From Taenia hydatigena (lineage: Eukaryota; Platyhelminthes; Cestoda; Cyclophyllidea; Taeniidae), in the NCBI GenBank assembly GCA_036345935.2, contig JADWOT020000008.1, forward strand, positions 12,335,733 to 12,399,732: a DNA stretch of 64,000 bases, written 5' to 3'. The position numbers were made by a program, and so were the translations under genes. Each line of letters begins with the position of its first letter. Positions within the stretch are counted from its first letter, which is position 1. Below the pieces are notes generated by a model. That model was not told where the DNA came from and made no database searches. It saw only the letters and a list, made by a program, of their open reading frames with translations. This document shows, in pieces, positions 1 to 13,867 of the stretch.

Positions 1-3000
1 GATCAAGGTGAAATAGCAACAGAGACCTGCAAAATATGCGCATTGGTGGAGGGAAAGTGACCAGGGTGCTTAGATTGATGAGTTAATTTATCGGGTTAAG
101 CCATTTTGGTTCATCTGCTGTCCAACAATCTGCGCATGGCCAGCTGTCAAACGAACATGAGGCCCAGGTATTAGCGGATCTTGTATTTAAACGCGTACCG
201 TGGAAGTGCTAAGCGAACGATAAATCCCATAGTGATTACCTGGCCAACGATAATGTACTACGCAGAAGGTAAAGAAGGTGCATTTTTCACTTTGTAAGTG
301 TAAAAGTTAATTTTAAATGCGGTCAAATTGCTTAACATACTTGTTGCAAGAAACTTAGGGGGAGATCGGCTACCAGTCACAACTCAGTTGCTTCTTGTTC
401 GAAAAAGGAAAAGTGCGTTACTCTTTATAGACAGTGAAGTGTTTTTGCCCGTTTTTGTGAAATTGAACCTGTCGTTTTGTTTTCAAAACGATTTAATACA
501 ACCAGCTGCTTTCTGAGCGTCGCGTATACGTGACGTCAGTAGTTAACACGTTAAGACACCTTTATTTAACAGCTTTATACAAGTTTTTTTTCTTAAATGC
601 TCCTCTTGACTTATGTGTCAAGACCTCTGCCAATGCACGTTCGGCTTAATTATAAATGCACTTGAGTTTCCTCTTTGCACTAAAGGCGAAACTCGAATAC
701 GCGTTTCATTTGTCACCCTGTGGTAATTTGTTGCCCCAAATTGCGCTGCAGACCCATCTTATTTAACACAGTGAAAGGCATTTTCGTATTTTTGGGCCTA
801 ATAGCTCTGGGGTCAGTCTTTTTTAGGCTGTAGTGATGGATTTTCCATCAAAATCTAGGTGCAAACATGCTGGCGTCTCCCAAGTTTGAAAAATCGTTCA
901 GCAAACTTCTCCAGTATCCACGCTTCAGAGTTAGAGCTAGGTTCATATCTCAAGATCTGCGACTTTTGGACTCCTTCACACAACTTCCGGTTCTTTATTC
1001 AAAGACGTCTTTAATTCCAGTGAGTTCTAAGGTTGATTCGTACTCCAGAAAAAGCAATGAAATTCTTTGGTTTTAAAGGATAGACAAATGTCAGTAGTAA
1101 GCACAAGCCACAATGCTAAATTTAAAGAATCCCGTCTTTGCATCATTGCACTTTAGAAGCCGTAAAATGGACATAATGGCGCACAGTTATGACAATTTCA
1201 TAATGTAATGTAGCAAAATTAGCGTGTTTCTACACAAAGCTTAATCCGTTTGCACTACAATTACGAACCCAAAGGTCATTTTACTCTCCTATGCTGTTAC
1301 AGATGCTACCAGCTCTCGTACAAGTACACCAAGTCTCTTATAATTAATTGCGTTGACATTAATTTAAAGTTCCTACCGATTTATAACTCACTAGGGATGA
1401 TGACGCGGACCATTGGACAGGCTTTTTTGAGGTGGGATCAAAGGCATGAGGGGAATTATTAATGACCGCCAATGAGACGTTAACTCTTAAAAACCCGGGA
1501 GAGAGAGGTGGCAGAGGCGGCAGCCTGTTGACGACGTCGGCACTGGCTTGACCTTCAAGAAGTGAAGGAGGTGGAGGCAGAGAAAAAGATTGTAGTAGTG
1601 CGTCCACCGTCTCTTGTATGTATCCCCTCTTTAACCTTTCCTTTTCTTCGGATTTTTTTTTCCGTGGGCACGCGCAAACCTTCCGATAGCATCGTCAGCT
1701 TTTGTGTTGGCGGGCGACATTTCGCTTTGCTTTGCCTTGGTGACACTGGGTTGAACCGATCTTCCCCCTCCCCTTCTCATCTTGGGGGTGAGAGGAGAGG
1801 GAAAGAAGGGGAGAGCGGAGCGGCAGTCAGCATGTTAGGCGTTTGATCACTGGACGGGTGAGTGCGTGGGGCACACGAACCTACCGGGAAGGCTTATGAA
1901 TAAGTAATGTTAGAGGAGATGTTGCCGTGTGTGTTCGCCCCTTGTTGATTTCCTGCACATTGACGACGCCTGTGCGACCGTATCGAGGAATAGCAAAGAA
2001 AGACACAGTAAATGCCACCAGCTTTGGTTTTAGCACCTCTAAGAGCGCCAGATCTGTCATCGTGAATGCTTTCAAATGTTAAGAGTACGAGCGTATTATT
2101 GTGAAACAAATCTACATTGCCTTCTCCTGCTGCAAGCTGGTGGAATACGGATGGGATATAATCTCAAGCGGCATCACAAAATCATGCATTTATTAAAGAC
2201 GTTTACAATCACAATTAGGCGTTTGGGAAACTCCCTTCAACTCTTCCACATAAATAGCTTTACGTTTTCATGTATCATGTATACCCTCGCACAGACTTAT
2301 CTCAGTAAGCGATTAAAAGTATGATTGGCAAATTAGACAGAAAATCTGCTTGGTTAGGTTAATCGCTCATCGACCAAATCGCAGTTACGTAAGGTAGAGG
2401 AAAATAACTCTTTCGGTCATGTTTGAATTGCATCGAAACCAAATAAATCCCCAAAATGATGAAACTTTACCGGAATTAGCAAACGGATGAGTCCGTTTTT
2501 GCTCAGGTCGTTTGAAATGACGGTCACTTTAACGTAGCGTCAAGGGCCACATGCATTCAACAACCCATTTTACTGGTTTTAAAGGCCCTCTGGCATGAAG
2601 TAGACGATAAATAAAGTAAAAGAGTCGAAATATCAAGTACTCTGATGCCAAATGCACAGTGATAATTAGTTCTTGTTAATTAAAGTACATGGTAAAGCTG
2701 TTGAACGCTAAATTTTAACGTCGACGTGGAAGTCCAACACGAAGTTGATCGTTCTGCTGGCAGCGTCCTGAGTCTTTCTTGACATCGTAATAGGTTATGC
2801 GAGTTTGGACGGCGCCTTTATTGTTCGAGCTCAAAGGACAATTTCACTAAGCAGAATTGCAAATCGCGGTGACTGAAGTGTTTGTGTAGTCAAAGATGCG
2901 ACCAGACAAACGACCACAATTTTTTTAAAATTATCCCACACCCATTCCACCCACAGAGCCTAATTTTGCCTGTTCTTATAATGAAAAAAGTAATATCAGT

Positions 3001-3951
3001 CTGTGACGAGCCTTGGGATTAGTCGGTGTTCTTCCATGCACTGATTGTCAACCGGTACCTTAGCCTAAATCAATCAGCGAAAAGCAAAGTCAAATCAGGT
3101 AGCAATCCTTTTTAGCTAACTTGACCTTTCAGTCTTGGTGCAGCTTTCTGGTCGTGGCACTACTTTCCTCCAATTAGGTGTCGCATTAGGCTATGGCTTT
3201 CCACTTTCGAGTGCCCTTTGTCAAATCAAAGCAAACCGGATTAATTCATAAAGTAGCCCTCTGTTGGGAAATTAAAAGACCTCCAGATTTCTGCAGGAAT
3301 ATTGCATAATTACACAGTATTATCACTATAGAGTAGTAAAGAAAGCCTTTGTGGCATTGCCGAAAAGGACTATTTCAGGATTGAATTCGGTGAATGAACG
3401 AACAATTAGACCTGGAGATGATCTATATGGAATTTGTAAGCTTGCGATGAAAATTAAAATTAATCAGATCTTTAAAATTGGTTGACATCCTAGAAGTAGG
3501 CTGCTTAAAAAATATTCCGAAAACGCACAAAACTGTTCTTTCGAACAGAAGATAGATCATGACAGGACACATTCCTCAATTAGCCAGTTGGGAATCTTTA
3601 GTGGTCAATCGTTTTGGTCACTTCCACTCATCCACTCGTCCATCCATTCCCACACCCACGCCTTCGCTGCTACCACAAACAGTAGGCAATTGTTCTTACC
3701 ATGCATGCGCTCGAGAAGATAATAATGTTTAACGAACACCAGAAAAAACATTAAATTCAATGTATTGTGGCATGAGAACAGAAAGCAAGTATTTAGGATG
3801 AAGATAGGAACATCCCACGAACGCATCCAACCAAGCAGATTACTGATCCATTGCAAACGATAGCACTTTTGTGTATGGTAACCAAATGGGTTTGTGCGCT
3901 TTTATGTAAAGCGAGTTAAACATCCACTGAATGGTTCCCAATTCTATCTAT
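1..3951. other. No gene seen; one GC-rich island
   Basis: This is mostly AT-rich, non-repetitive sequence. A perfect cAMP-response element (TGACGTCA) is at 531-538. A GC-rich, CpG-containing island spans about 1478-1870 and ends near a good splice donor (GGGTGAGTGCGT, donor at 1858); the ATG at 1831 stops after four codons, so any exon there would be non-coding. Short GGATGG-type repeats (minus strand) are at 3618-3660. Confidence 0.4.
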
Positions 3952-4307
3952 TCCCCCGCCAAACACACCGTTGTCACAAAAGCCAATTTGACAAAACTTT
4001 CGTCTCTGGCACTAGCCACATCCGTTTCTGTCCCACTTTTGTCGCATAACCAACTATCCACGCCATTTTGCGTGTAGTCGTGTGATTGTCGAACGTTAGT
4101 TCCAATGCCAATCCTAAGGAAGGGTGAACGATGACCACTTTGAGCCCGCAAATGTGTTGCCAATAAGGCGCATGACAATGCGGTGGGGGGAGACAGGGCA
4201 CTAGGGGGTGGTGTCACTCTTGCATCCTTACCGAGGTGCAGATAGTTGTACGGGTCCGTTTTGCAGTAAAGAAGGGAGGTCATTTTTCTTGAAGATGTAA
4301 AGTGGAC
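3952..4307 (-). repeat. Inverted duplication, near-identical outer block (left arm)
   Basis: Aligned base by base with the reverse complement of 10484-10839, these 356 bp show only 4 mismatches and no gaps. Homology stops abruptly at the outer edge (3951/10840), while inward it continues as a strongly diverged duplication. No terminal inverted repeats, target-site duplication or poly-A mark a transposon. All or most reading frames on the minus strand are open, and a minus-strand frame of 143 codons runs through it from 4379 to 3948, but the protein is unfamiliar. Confidence 0.92.
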
Positions 4308-5015
4308 CAATGACCGGATTATTTGCGGACGGCCTGTGCGTGACTCGTTAGGCTGCCTCAATATGGGTGCTAAAGCCACCTCTTGTCAAAAACTAAAGCG
4401 TAACCACCAGTCTTGACTGTATGGCATGCCGATATGGAGTGCACTAAGGTGGCGCAAACGGGTAAAATCGAAGCTGAAACGACGAACAAATGTCTAGTCT
4501 CTGGAGCCCATTGTCTGTTGTGTGTTAGTGATTGCGTGGTATGCGTGTAGAACCACCGCAACAGCTTGCAGCAGCCACGATAGTCTCCCATTCTTGTTAA
4601 TGTGATTCAGGTGTAAAATCGGCCGTTTCTCACTCACATTCAACACTTCTAGAAGTCCATCATCTCTTTTTCATCACCATCTATTTCATTCATTAATGAC
4701 ACGCAATTGTGCATTACCATCATTAAATGTGGAGGATTTTCTTGAGCGATTCATCATCGAAGATAGCCGATGATGGATGGTTTGGATGTCATTTCCTTTT
4801 GGTGGTCCCTCACCAATTGTTACATAATCATTGACAGCATCGGGATCAAGACAGACACTGTTTTTGGAACAGGTAGGCTCGTATCACACCCATTGTCGTC
4901 AGAATACAATTTATGGCATGAAATTTAGAAAGAGGTGGAGAGTTCTGGAGACCACATACTTCATCATTTGTACTGCCCGTCGATAAACAATTCGGACAAT
5001 TGCGTGCATTTCGCA
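4308..5015 (-). repeat. Inverted duplication, diverged inner part (left arm)
   Basis: This continues the homology to the right arm at much lower identity with many small indels. Clear anchors are GATTCATCATCG at 4748-4759, followed by GATGATGGATGG and ATGTCAT; CAATTGTTACA near 4815; GGCATGA near 4915; and the stretch AATTCGGACAATTGCG near 4989-5004. The inner end is approximate because similarity fades. Otherwise it is non-coding. Confidence 0.75.
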
Positions 5016-8000
5016 TGATTACTCTAGTTACAGGAAGTCATAGTAGCAAATTACACTAAAAAGATCAGTGAATTTTTTAACAATTGAGTAGTTAGTCTAC
5101 TCTGAATACCATAGCCCATAGCTGTGCGAACTGCTCATTTGTGTCCACCCAATGCTCTGTTACTGCTGGCCACTTCGTCAGACTGGTCTTTCGTGAGTAA
5201 GAGGTGCTGTAAAGCAACATTATAAGAGTTGAATCATATTTTTAGTTTTTTTAAAAGTATGCGCATTTGTAAAATCCCTGTAAAAGTCTGTTTAAATAAC
5301 AAAAATCCGCCATCAAAACGAGAAGGTCAATTGACTTTCGGCCCTGTATGCACAAAATTTTCACCATTTCGTGCTGCTCAGGGGAAGAGGAGGATAACGT
5401 TTCTGCCGCCCATCACTTCAAAAGCACACTGAGGTGTGAACTAAAAAATTTAGCTTAGTCTGTGCCGAATTCGACTTTCGTAGCCACCTTCTTCTGCCGC
5501 TTTTGAGATATAAATACAGAAGTGCATTACATTGTCCATCCCGGGGTCTATCCATATCCTCTTATAGGATTGTTGGATAGAACCTTTAGAACCGAGCTCA
5601 AGATCAACACAATCGACATACCAAACAATCGGTTTGTCGGCAGAACAAAATATCTTGATTAATTTTGCACTAATGTGTTTGTGCAATGTGTTATCTATCA
5701 TAGACCTGCAACACGTTGTGTGTGTGTGATCCCGATACCCAACGTAAGAAGGATCTAGCACGAGGCTTGCTTGTATCATATCTATGTAAGCATGGCCTCT
5801 CAAAATGAGTTGGTTCCGATTGCTCTACCATTTCTCTTTTGTCCCTTTCTAGAGTGTACGTGTGTAAGTATGTGTTATTTTTCCTTAGTAGAGAGGATAA
5901 AAAGTACACTTTAAGTTAACTTCCAACACCAGCGACGGCATCTACCGTAGAGGGCATCTTCACTCGCGTTCGTCATCAGTTCCTCTTTCCCTCCTCTTAT
6001 TTCCAATCTGAGGCCAATAAATCATTCGGCGGCGGACACGAACTTACGTCTGCCACTTGCTTACTGGCCGACTTGATGGCTGGTTGGGCTAATTTTGTCG
6101 GAATTGGCAAAGAGAGAAGTGAGGGAGAGAAAAAAGCAGCACATTGGGCGCCACGCACACATTAATCATACACGCACACGCGCGAGGCGGAGTGGGGCGG
6201 GACGTGAATGTGGCATCATCTGTGGAGTGCCAGGCCGCGATGTATGATTCGGAGGGCATAAGGGGCAGGGTAGAGAGGAGGAAGGGGGGCAGTCCTTTCG
6301 CTTGTCCTTCCTTCCTTTTTAGTCCGCTGGGAACACGTTTGTGGACCTTCATGCACAAGCACGGAAAATAAATGTTTTAGCGCATCTATCCATGTGTGTG
6401 CCTAAAGGCCACGTGGAGAGAAAGCAGGGACCAAAAAGAGGAAGAATATAAAGAAGGAGAAAAACCCGAACAGAGGGTTTCCACTTTTTTATGTGTGGGT
6501 AGACATGCACCTGTGCACCCTCTAAGCGAAAATTCCACGCCATCAGGTGTACTATCAGACCATCAATTCGCAGTATTGTTGCCTTTAGTGGCAGTAGTAG
6601 CATTTTCTCCACCTCTACTGATGTTTGTTATTTAGTTTTCCATGACACACCGGTGCATCGCGGTTATTTAAAAAGGGTCAAATAGCTAAGACATTCGTAA
6701 ACACTTACAAATATGTGGTACCTATTCGCGTCACAGACGGGCTGTCTGTGGTCGAGGTAGCAAATGTGTGAACTGCTGTCTGTGGATCTATCCGTCTGCG
6801 CTACTCGATGCTAGAGCACGTTAACAAATTTACCTTCAGCAGCCGATATATTGGTGAGACAGCGAATGGCGCTCCTACTGCCTCCGTATCTAACGTTACG
6901 CTGCATGAGACCATGCTCGAAAAGCACTGCATGGATTCAAGACGGCGTTATAGTTAGTTTCCATTAGCCTATCAAATAAGTGACGAGTCAGCAAAATGTG
7001 AAAGCCTGCTCCACCTGCGTCATCTTCTGCTTGGACAGCCTTTACCGTTCTCTCCTATTACTGGTTGCGACGATTTCATTCTGGTGTCCAGCCTAGATCA
7101 TTTGGATGTGGGTCATTGCTTCAAATCGAACCAATTCATTAAAAAGCACTTATGTTGCAGAGGGGATTCCCCAAAGATTTCACGCTAGCATAATGTGAAT
7201 GCTGAGAAACCCTTTTAAGGTACCTTTTCTGATCGAGAGTGAGTGCTGAGATGAAAGATAGACGTACGGAGTGTTTGCCACGATTGTCATCATTAAAACG
7301 GACTAATTTTTCCATATTTTTCCAACTTAAATCACTTAAATGGTTCAAATTTGGGCCGGAGGATGTCAGTGCAAACGGCTCATCCCCCGTCAATCAGATG
7401 TACTTCAGTATAACAAGTGTGAAATTGCATTGCGAAACGCTCCACTAAAAAGGTTGAAAGATGCATGTGAAGTGGCATATTGAAGTGGTCACCACCACTA
7501 CCTCTTCTATTATTGCTACTGTTACAAAACGGCATGTGTCGAGGAAAGGGAGCTCCACGGCCATCGTGGTATTGCTTTTAATTTCCATAGCCTAAAATTT
7601 CGACCATGGTATGCCTACCAACAGTCCTCTAGTCCTGCATCAGATTTGAGTGGTTGTTTAGCCTATTTTAAACATCTTTCAGAAGTGTTGTTGTTGCTGC
7701 TGCTGCTGCTGAGAATGCCATTGAAATAAGTGTTGTCAAGCGCCACGTATAACTGCGTTCAAAAACACTGAAGCAGTACGCTACTAACCTCTCTTGTGTA
7801 GTGCCATGCAAGGACTTTCTTCAGTCTGCTCTACTACAGCTGTAAAGGCTTTCGTTTTGTACTCTGCTCAAATTGCCGTAACTGCTGATTACCTAGCCTC
7901 ACTGCTAAACTAATAACAGGACCACTTCAAGACTTTAATTCGCCACAATTTTTTGGAAGTTCTCATGAGCGCTGTAGTACGCTGTTCGATGTACGATGAT

Positions 8001-9566
8001 GCTTTCCATGCTTCTCCTGCCAAATTGTCATCTTGATTAGCGATTTTACGAGTCATTGTGTTTAAAATGAAATGCTTTTAGGTAAATCACTCTTTGTGTT
8101 AGGGTTAAATCAAGTCTTCTATCACAAAGCGACCTCAACCAGCGAAATTCTGTAGCCTCCTGACTCCTCCATAGTGTTGAAAGAAGACATGGCACTAGAA
8201 TAGATCATGAGAAGAGCTGAGGGCTGCTGGGTAGGCCCTAAGACCAGTCACACAGCAAATCCCCCCAGTGCCCACGAAATTAAAGCAAAGAGTTGGACAA
8301 ATTATCCACTTATTACAGGTTAAACAGAAAGGATAACTTATTATGCTATGTAAGCCGTTGAAGAGGGTTTTCGATAACTTGACGTTACGAAAGACAAACG
8401 GATGCAGAAAATGAGTGATTTCTCGCTATTCTGAATTGTATTACAGAACATTGCGATTAACAACCGCGGTTCTTTTTCTAGAATTTGTTACAACATAACA
8501 TCATGCAGCCGTTTTCCCGTGTTCCTTCCGAGAGGCCACCACTAGTCACAAATGTTTGGTTCTGCCAGTCGGTCTTTCCAAGTCGCTTCCCAAAAGGATC
8601 GGGTGAGCTTAAAAACGTTAAAAAGTTATTGAAAGTTGTGGGTGTCTTGATGATAATTGCAGCTTCCTTACTACTTTGTCACCATAAGTTAACCTTAACA
8701 ATAAGATTTCTAAGCTTTGGCGTTTGACTTACCTCAGCAACCCAGAGGTCGAATGTGCAAACACAACATTAACTGAAAAGTAGAAGACTGTAGTAATGTA
8801 CAGAAGTAAAAGAGACGAGATAGAACTCAAAAATGCCGCCCACCTGTTCTTTGCGTGAAATTAGGAACGTAATGCTTGCACTGAACAACGGCCGACTCAC
8901 TATCGACTTGCATTAGTGTCCATCGTCCTGAAACTCCTTCCATTGCACATAGCCCTTTCGCTCAAGTGATTCCGTCTGTTGGGAACAAAATAGGTCCTCT
9001 AGATTAACGTCCCATGAAATTCCCTGACATTATATTCATCCCTATTTTTTTTCCAAACCGAATGACTATTTAAGTAATAATCACATTTCTAGCAATTCAA
9101 AGGTCCCTTTGCTTTGTAATTGTTTCATCAGCCCTTAAAATCTCTAGGACTCACTTCAAAGCTAGCGAATTAGCGTACGCTCATGTTACCAAAACGTGGT
9201 TGCAGTTCTTCTACACACGTTTAGAACAAGGAGGTTCCTAGACCTGAACCATAATACAGCCTGTTTATGCTCCAAAACAAATGAAATATTCACTAAATGT
9301 CTTAACGAATGAAAATTGTAGAACTTAGAACTCAGCTTCAAGCACCAAACTGCCTCACAACATCAATTACACAAACCAAACGAACGCGGTAACACTGTAC
9401 CTCCACTTCAACAACGAAGCATGCGAATACTGCGAATACACCAAACCACAATCCTTCCATGCACACTCCAGGGACGTGGCGAATGCTTGCTAATTCGGTG
9501 ATTGTGAAAGTTGGTGTTGCTTTTGGTGGACCTCACTCCACTCACTTCTCTCTACCCTTAACAACT
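5016..9566. other. Spacer of the inverted duplication; no gene seen
   Basis: This is 4.5 kb between the two arms. It holds a GC-rich island at about 6120-6640 with CA/CG repeats and a TATAAA-like word near 6447, and a TTG/CTG tract at 7687-7711. Possible repeat-family tail words occur near 8180-8290. The 117-codon minus-strand frame at 5450-5803 has no known domain. Confidence 0.4.
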
Positions 9567-10483
9567 TGCAAAATACACACCATTGTCTGATTTGTTTATT
9601 TGCAGCCAGTATAAATTATACAACACTCGCTCTCCAACACTCTCCGCCTCCTTTTCAACCTCCAACCTCATGCCATGTTGAGTGAAGCCGATGGATGTGA
9701 TTCGAGTCTGTCTGAGTCACAAGCATTGTGCTGTTTGATTCCAATGCTGAGTGTACCGGTGATTGTGTAACAATTGGTGGTGGTGCGGCATGCGGTAGCT
9801 GAACCGACCACCCGGAAGGCGATGACATCAACACCATCCATCATCAGCCATCTCCGATGATGAATCACTCACACGGACCACGCCGTATTCAGGAAAATTC
9901 TCCACATCTCGTAATGATAGAGCACACACTGCTGACTAAATTGAGTGACGACGAACTTTGCCAGTATTGACATGAGTGGGGCCACCACGACTGGCTCACG
10001 TCTGCATCACGTCAACATAAAAGAGAGGTTGTGCTGATAGCTGCTGAGCTGCTGTGGCGACTCCACATGCACAGTTCGCATTCATTAACGGACGACGGAC
10101 GATGGACTTGGGAAGGTGGCCATTCATTCTCAACTTCTGCTTCGATTTCGCCTCCACTCGTCACTTCCATGCACGACATATCAATGCACTGTGCATTCTA
10201 GACTGTTAATTCGTTGCTTTACAATGACACGCATTGGTTGGTTGGTTGTTTGACTCGAGGTGTTGGTGATGTGTTACCTAGGGGTTCGGCTGTTGTGCCT
10301 CATTTGGGCATCCTGGTCCTCGGGTTATGCCAGTAGTCCCAAGTTCTACTGCACGTCAACGCAGCATATTCTGCCCCAGTGCTCTGTCTTATTTTGCTTT
10401 CAGGGAGGCCTGAAAACAAGGAGAGTAAGGAGAGGTGACTGAAGAAAGCATACACCGGTGCTCCCCAAACATTCCATCCACTA
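9567..10483 (+). repeat. Inverted duplication, diverged inner part (right arm)
   Basis: This is the counterpart of 4308-5015. Between shared anchors (9866 and 10484 here, 4748 and 4307 there) this arm is 177 bp longer. That excess matches the size of the dispersed repeat copy A (about 10255-10440), so copy A probably inserted here after the duplication. No coding signal is recognised. Confidence 0.75.
10255..10440 (+). repeat. Dispersed repeat family, copy A
   Basis: The core reads TATGCCAGTAGTCCCAAG, then a CTGCACGTCAACG block, then TTTGCTTTCAGGGAGGCCTGA and GAGGTGAC. The same ordered blocks occur in copies B to G. It sits in the right arm of the inverted duplication, accounting for a 177-bp length difference. 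The family class is unknown to me; a SINE or a miniature LTR-type element (TRIMs are known in taeniid tapeworms) are both possible. Confidence 0.7.
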
Positions 10484-10839
10484 GTCCACTTTACGTCTTC
10501 AAGAAAAATGACCTCCCTTCTTTACTGCAAAACGGACCCGTACAACTATCTGCACCTCGGTAAGGATGCAAGAGTGACACCACCCCCTAGTGCCCTGTCT
10601 CCCCCCACCGCATTGTCATGCGCCTTATTGGCAACACATTTGCGGGCTCAAAGTGGTCATCGTTCACCCTTCCTTAGGATTGGCATTGGAATTAACGTTC
10701 GACAATCACACGACTACACGCAAAATGGCGTGGATAGTTGGTTATGCGACAAAAGTGGGACAGAAACGGATGTGGCTAGTGCCAGAGACGAAAGTTTTGT
10801 CAAATCGGCTTTTGTGACAACGGTGTGTTTGGCTGGGGA
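10484..10839 (+). repeat. Inverted duplication, near-identical outer block (right arm)
   Basis: This is the partner of 3952-4307 in opposite orientation, 352 of 356 bases identical without gaps. An ATG frame at 10508-10849 (113 codons, starting MTSLLYCKTD and ending CLAGEGC) crosses it; the same frame is open in the left copy, but two of the four differences change residues. A second frame is also open. I recognise no domain and do not call a gene. Confidence 0.92.
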
Positions 10840-13800
10840 GGGATGTTAATCAGCAGCGGCGATTGCTGCAATTAATATATTATCTTGGAAAACGCAACGC
10901 GGTTATTTACCTTCTATTATATAAAATTGTATGAATCTTCTCGGTTGCCAAAGAAGAATTTACAGTGTCACCATAACTAAATCAATCGGCTTTTCCTTAT
11001 GCACTTATGTGTTCGCCAATTTTTAACAACTTCTTCATTCTTCTAGAGTTATTTGTCTCATGTAAACTTATAAAACCACCCATTCCCAGAGCCCTACTTC
11101 CCCAAGTAGCCACCCCCGCCAATGGTTCAGTTATCAATGACCTCTTCAAAAGCATTTCACAGCGCTCTACTTAGAGCCATGGAACTTTTCCGTTTTGTGA
11201 TCTGCGATGCGTAGACGGGTGTTATCGTCCAGCAACTTAGTTTTTCCTCCTTGAGTTTCACTTAGAGCAAGTTGTAGAGCCCATTTCTCCATGAAGTAAG
11301 GTAAACTGTACTTGTGATGACTATTCCATGTTTTGAGATACATCAATGGTCTCATAAACCCATCAACTTACGCTTTCTTGAATGTAGTTGGGCTTAGCAT
11401 TTCGTTGCATACAGACACGTGATCTGGAAATAGTTACTCCATAGCTTACGTCCTCCGACCACTTCCTGCTGACGAAACATAAGGAGTCCAGTGCCGAAAA
11501 TCAATCTCCAGGCCCTTGTCTTTCGACTACCCTGTAACCACTTGCTGATCCACACTTTGCTAAGCCCAGAACTGCTACAATTGTGGCGTAAGCAGATCCA
11601 CTCCTCAAGTCTAATTTCGTTTTCAGCCTCTCTGAAAGATCTCTATGCAGTGAGATCTGCTGATTACCCTAAACTTGTCACATCAGTGCTGCCACTTCCA
11701 AATATTTTGATAGAGCCATTAGCAACGACTCCATGAGAGAGAACTTTAACCTCTTATGTCAACACAGACGACTTTTTGCTGTCGCTAAGACGTGGAGGTC
11801 GCCGGTTTACCACATAAAATTGATTTAATGCAATTAATTACCAGCCTCTTTCTGCCTTCACCAATTTTTAGCAAAGTTAAAAGTGTAGGAAGATGCCGGC
11901 TGCTTCTCGTATTTGAAACATTGGCCAGTGGGCATCACACTGATTGGTAATTCCAATTTAAGTCCAGCCTCATTCCATTAGTTTCTTTTCATTACTTTTG
12001 TTTGCTTCTGATTACTCGATCGGCTCTAATCTGACATTCAAAGACACCAATAAAATTATTCATACACATTTCTTTTATAGAGTTGTTTTTGGCATGAAGA
12101 AAGCTACTTTAAAATCACTTTTAAGTATTGATTGCTTTAATCAAACCAAACTCAATGGAGAAATTCTTTAAAAGGACTTGTAATTACCTTAATTTTTAAA
12201 ATTCCCTTCGCACTACTGCTACCACTTTTACCAAAGAGAATGAAGTACATTTTCTAGCCGAGGCGAAATTCGCTCCGAGAATGCTTCCAACTCAAAATGG
12301 TAAACTTCGATGATGCTACAGGAAAAACTGCCAAATTTTTCACACTTCCGATGCAGGCCGCCAAATACATTAGTATGAGTCGGTGCGTATTTCCTCCGCC
12401 AAAATCCGACGAGTTCTGGTTTTTGCACTTAACCGAAATAAGTTTTTTAAAGGAATCATGTTCTGATGAACTCGAAGCATTCTAAGTAGATTTACTTGCC
12501 TGTCAAGTAGCCTAGTCTGGTGAATTTCTTTCATTACCTTTGAAGGTTTTTAGCAGTTCCATCAATCAAAGTGCCTAATCTGTCTCACATTTCACCCACT
12601 TAGTGATACCTCTGGTTTGATAGAAAAACAAGAGCCCTTGAAAAATTCTATTGGATTTATTATGATACCAAGTGCTGCAGCATCGTTCAATGGTGTCATC
12701 ACCACCCTGAAATTAGAGAATTCCATTTATTTATTAAAGATTGAAGTGGTACATGCATTACCACCACCCAATCGCAAAGCGACATCTTCTGGAATCGGAC
12801 TGCAGACTCATTATTACCAAACTTACCACATTTGCGTTTTCTGAGAACAGTCGCAGCTACTTATATCGCCACAGAGTATCTCTTTTCCAACTACAACGAT
12901 GCTGCTTTACTGTATCGGCAGCTAGATAGGAGACAAAAACCAATATTATCAACATATTAGAGTGGGATGCCTTTAGAGTAAGTACCTTGGTCCGAGCAGT
13001 GTTTCTTTGGAAATCGCAATTTCTGGCACATTTCAGAGAATTTGGCTTCACCAGCTGTAATTTATCGCGTGAATCAAGCTTATAAGTTTTCGATTAAGGA
13101 TCCTCAGTTTGCAGTTGTCTTAAAGACCACAAATCGGTTTTTATCCATAGTCTTTGCTGTAATATGCCTCCATCGTCCCTGTGCATCCTATTTCTTTCAT
13201 GTACCACTCTGGTACTTATGTTTTTACCCTTAACTTGCAATTGCTACAATATTACTGTTTTTATTTCATCTGCCTGCCTTTGCACAATTGTAGTCGTTGA
13301 TACTTACAAAGAGAAAAACCGTGGTACTAAGTTCACAGCATAATTTACTTCGCTGAGCCTCGCGAAAATGCACCGAGCCATAAATTACGCCCCACTTGAA
13401 ATAGATGTGCTGCACTATTACCAAATTTGCTGTGTGTTGGTGAATTGGGGGTAAAATATCCCACGATGTCACAACGAAGGAGATGCGATGGCCATACAAC
13501 ATCCGAAGCTGACTTTCTATCAAATATTCACTGCCCTACCCCATTAATAAGTCTAAAAATATCGCCACCAGCATTTTGGGTTGTAATTAGCCGTGATTTA
13601 GTGAAAAAAGGATCAGATTTTCCTTCACTTACTTTCCCGTAAACAAAATTTCGTTACTTTTCGGTAGTTTGTATCTTTCTAAATAGAATCGCAAGCTTTT
13701 TGAATTGATTTGCTCCTATTAATTTAGTAGAGACATTTATGCATCCTGATTTCATTTTCAAACTGTTTCATGTAACCACTTTACCACTATCCGGCATGTT

Positions 13801-13867
13801 TCAGCACCCAAATTACCCCTGGAGATGGTACAAAGCTTGTGAGCCTAAAATTACCTGTATTATAAGC
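10840..13867. other. No gene seen
   Basis: AT-richer, unique-looking DNA with only short open frames on both strands (the longest about 85 codons). No splice-flanked exon, repeat or RNA gene could be supported. Confidence 0.4.
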
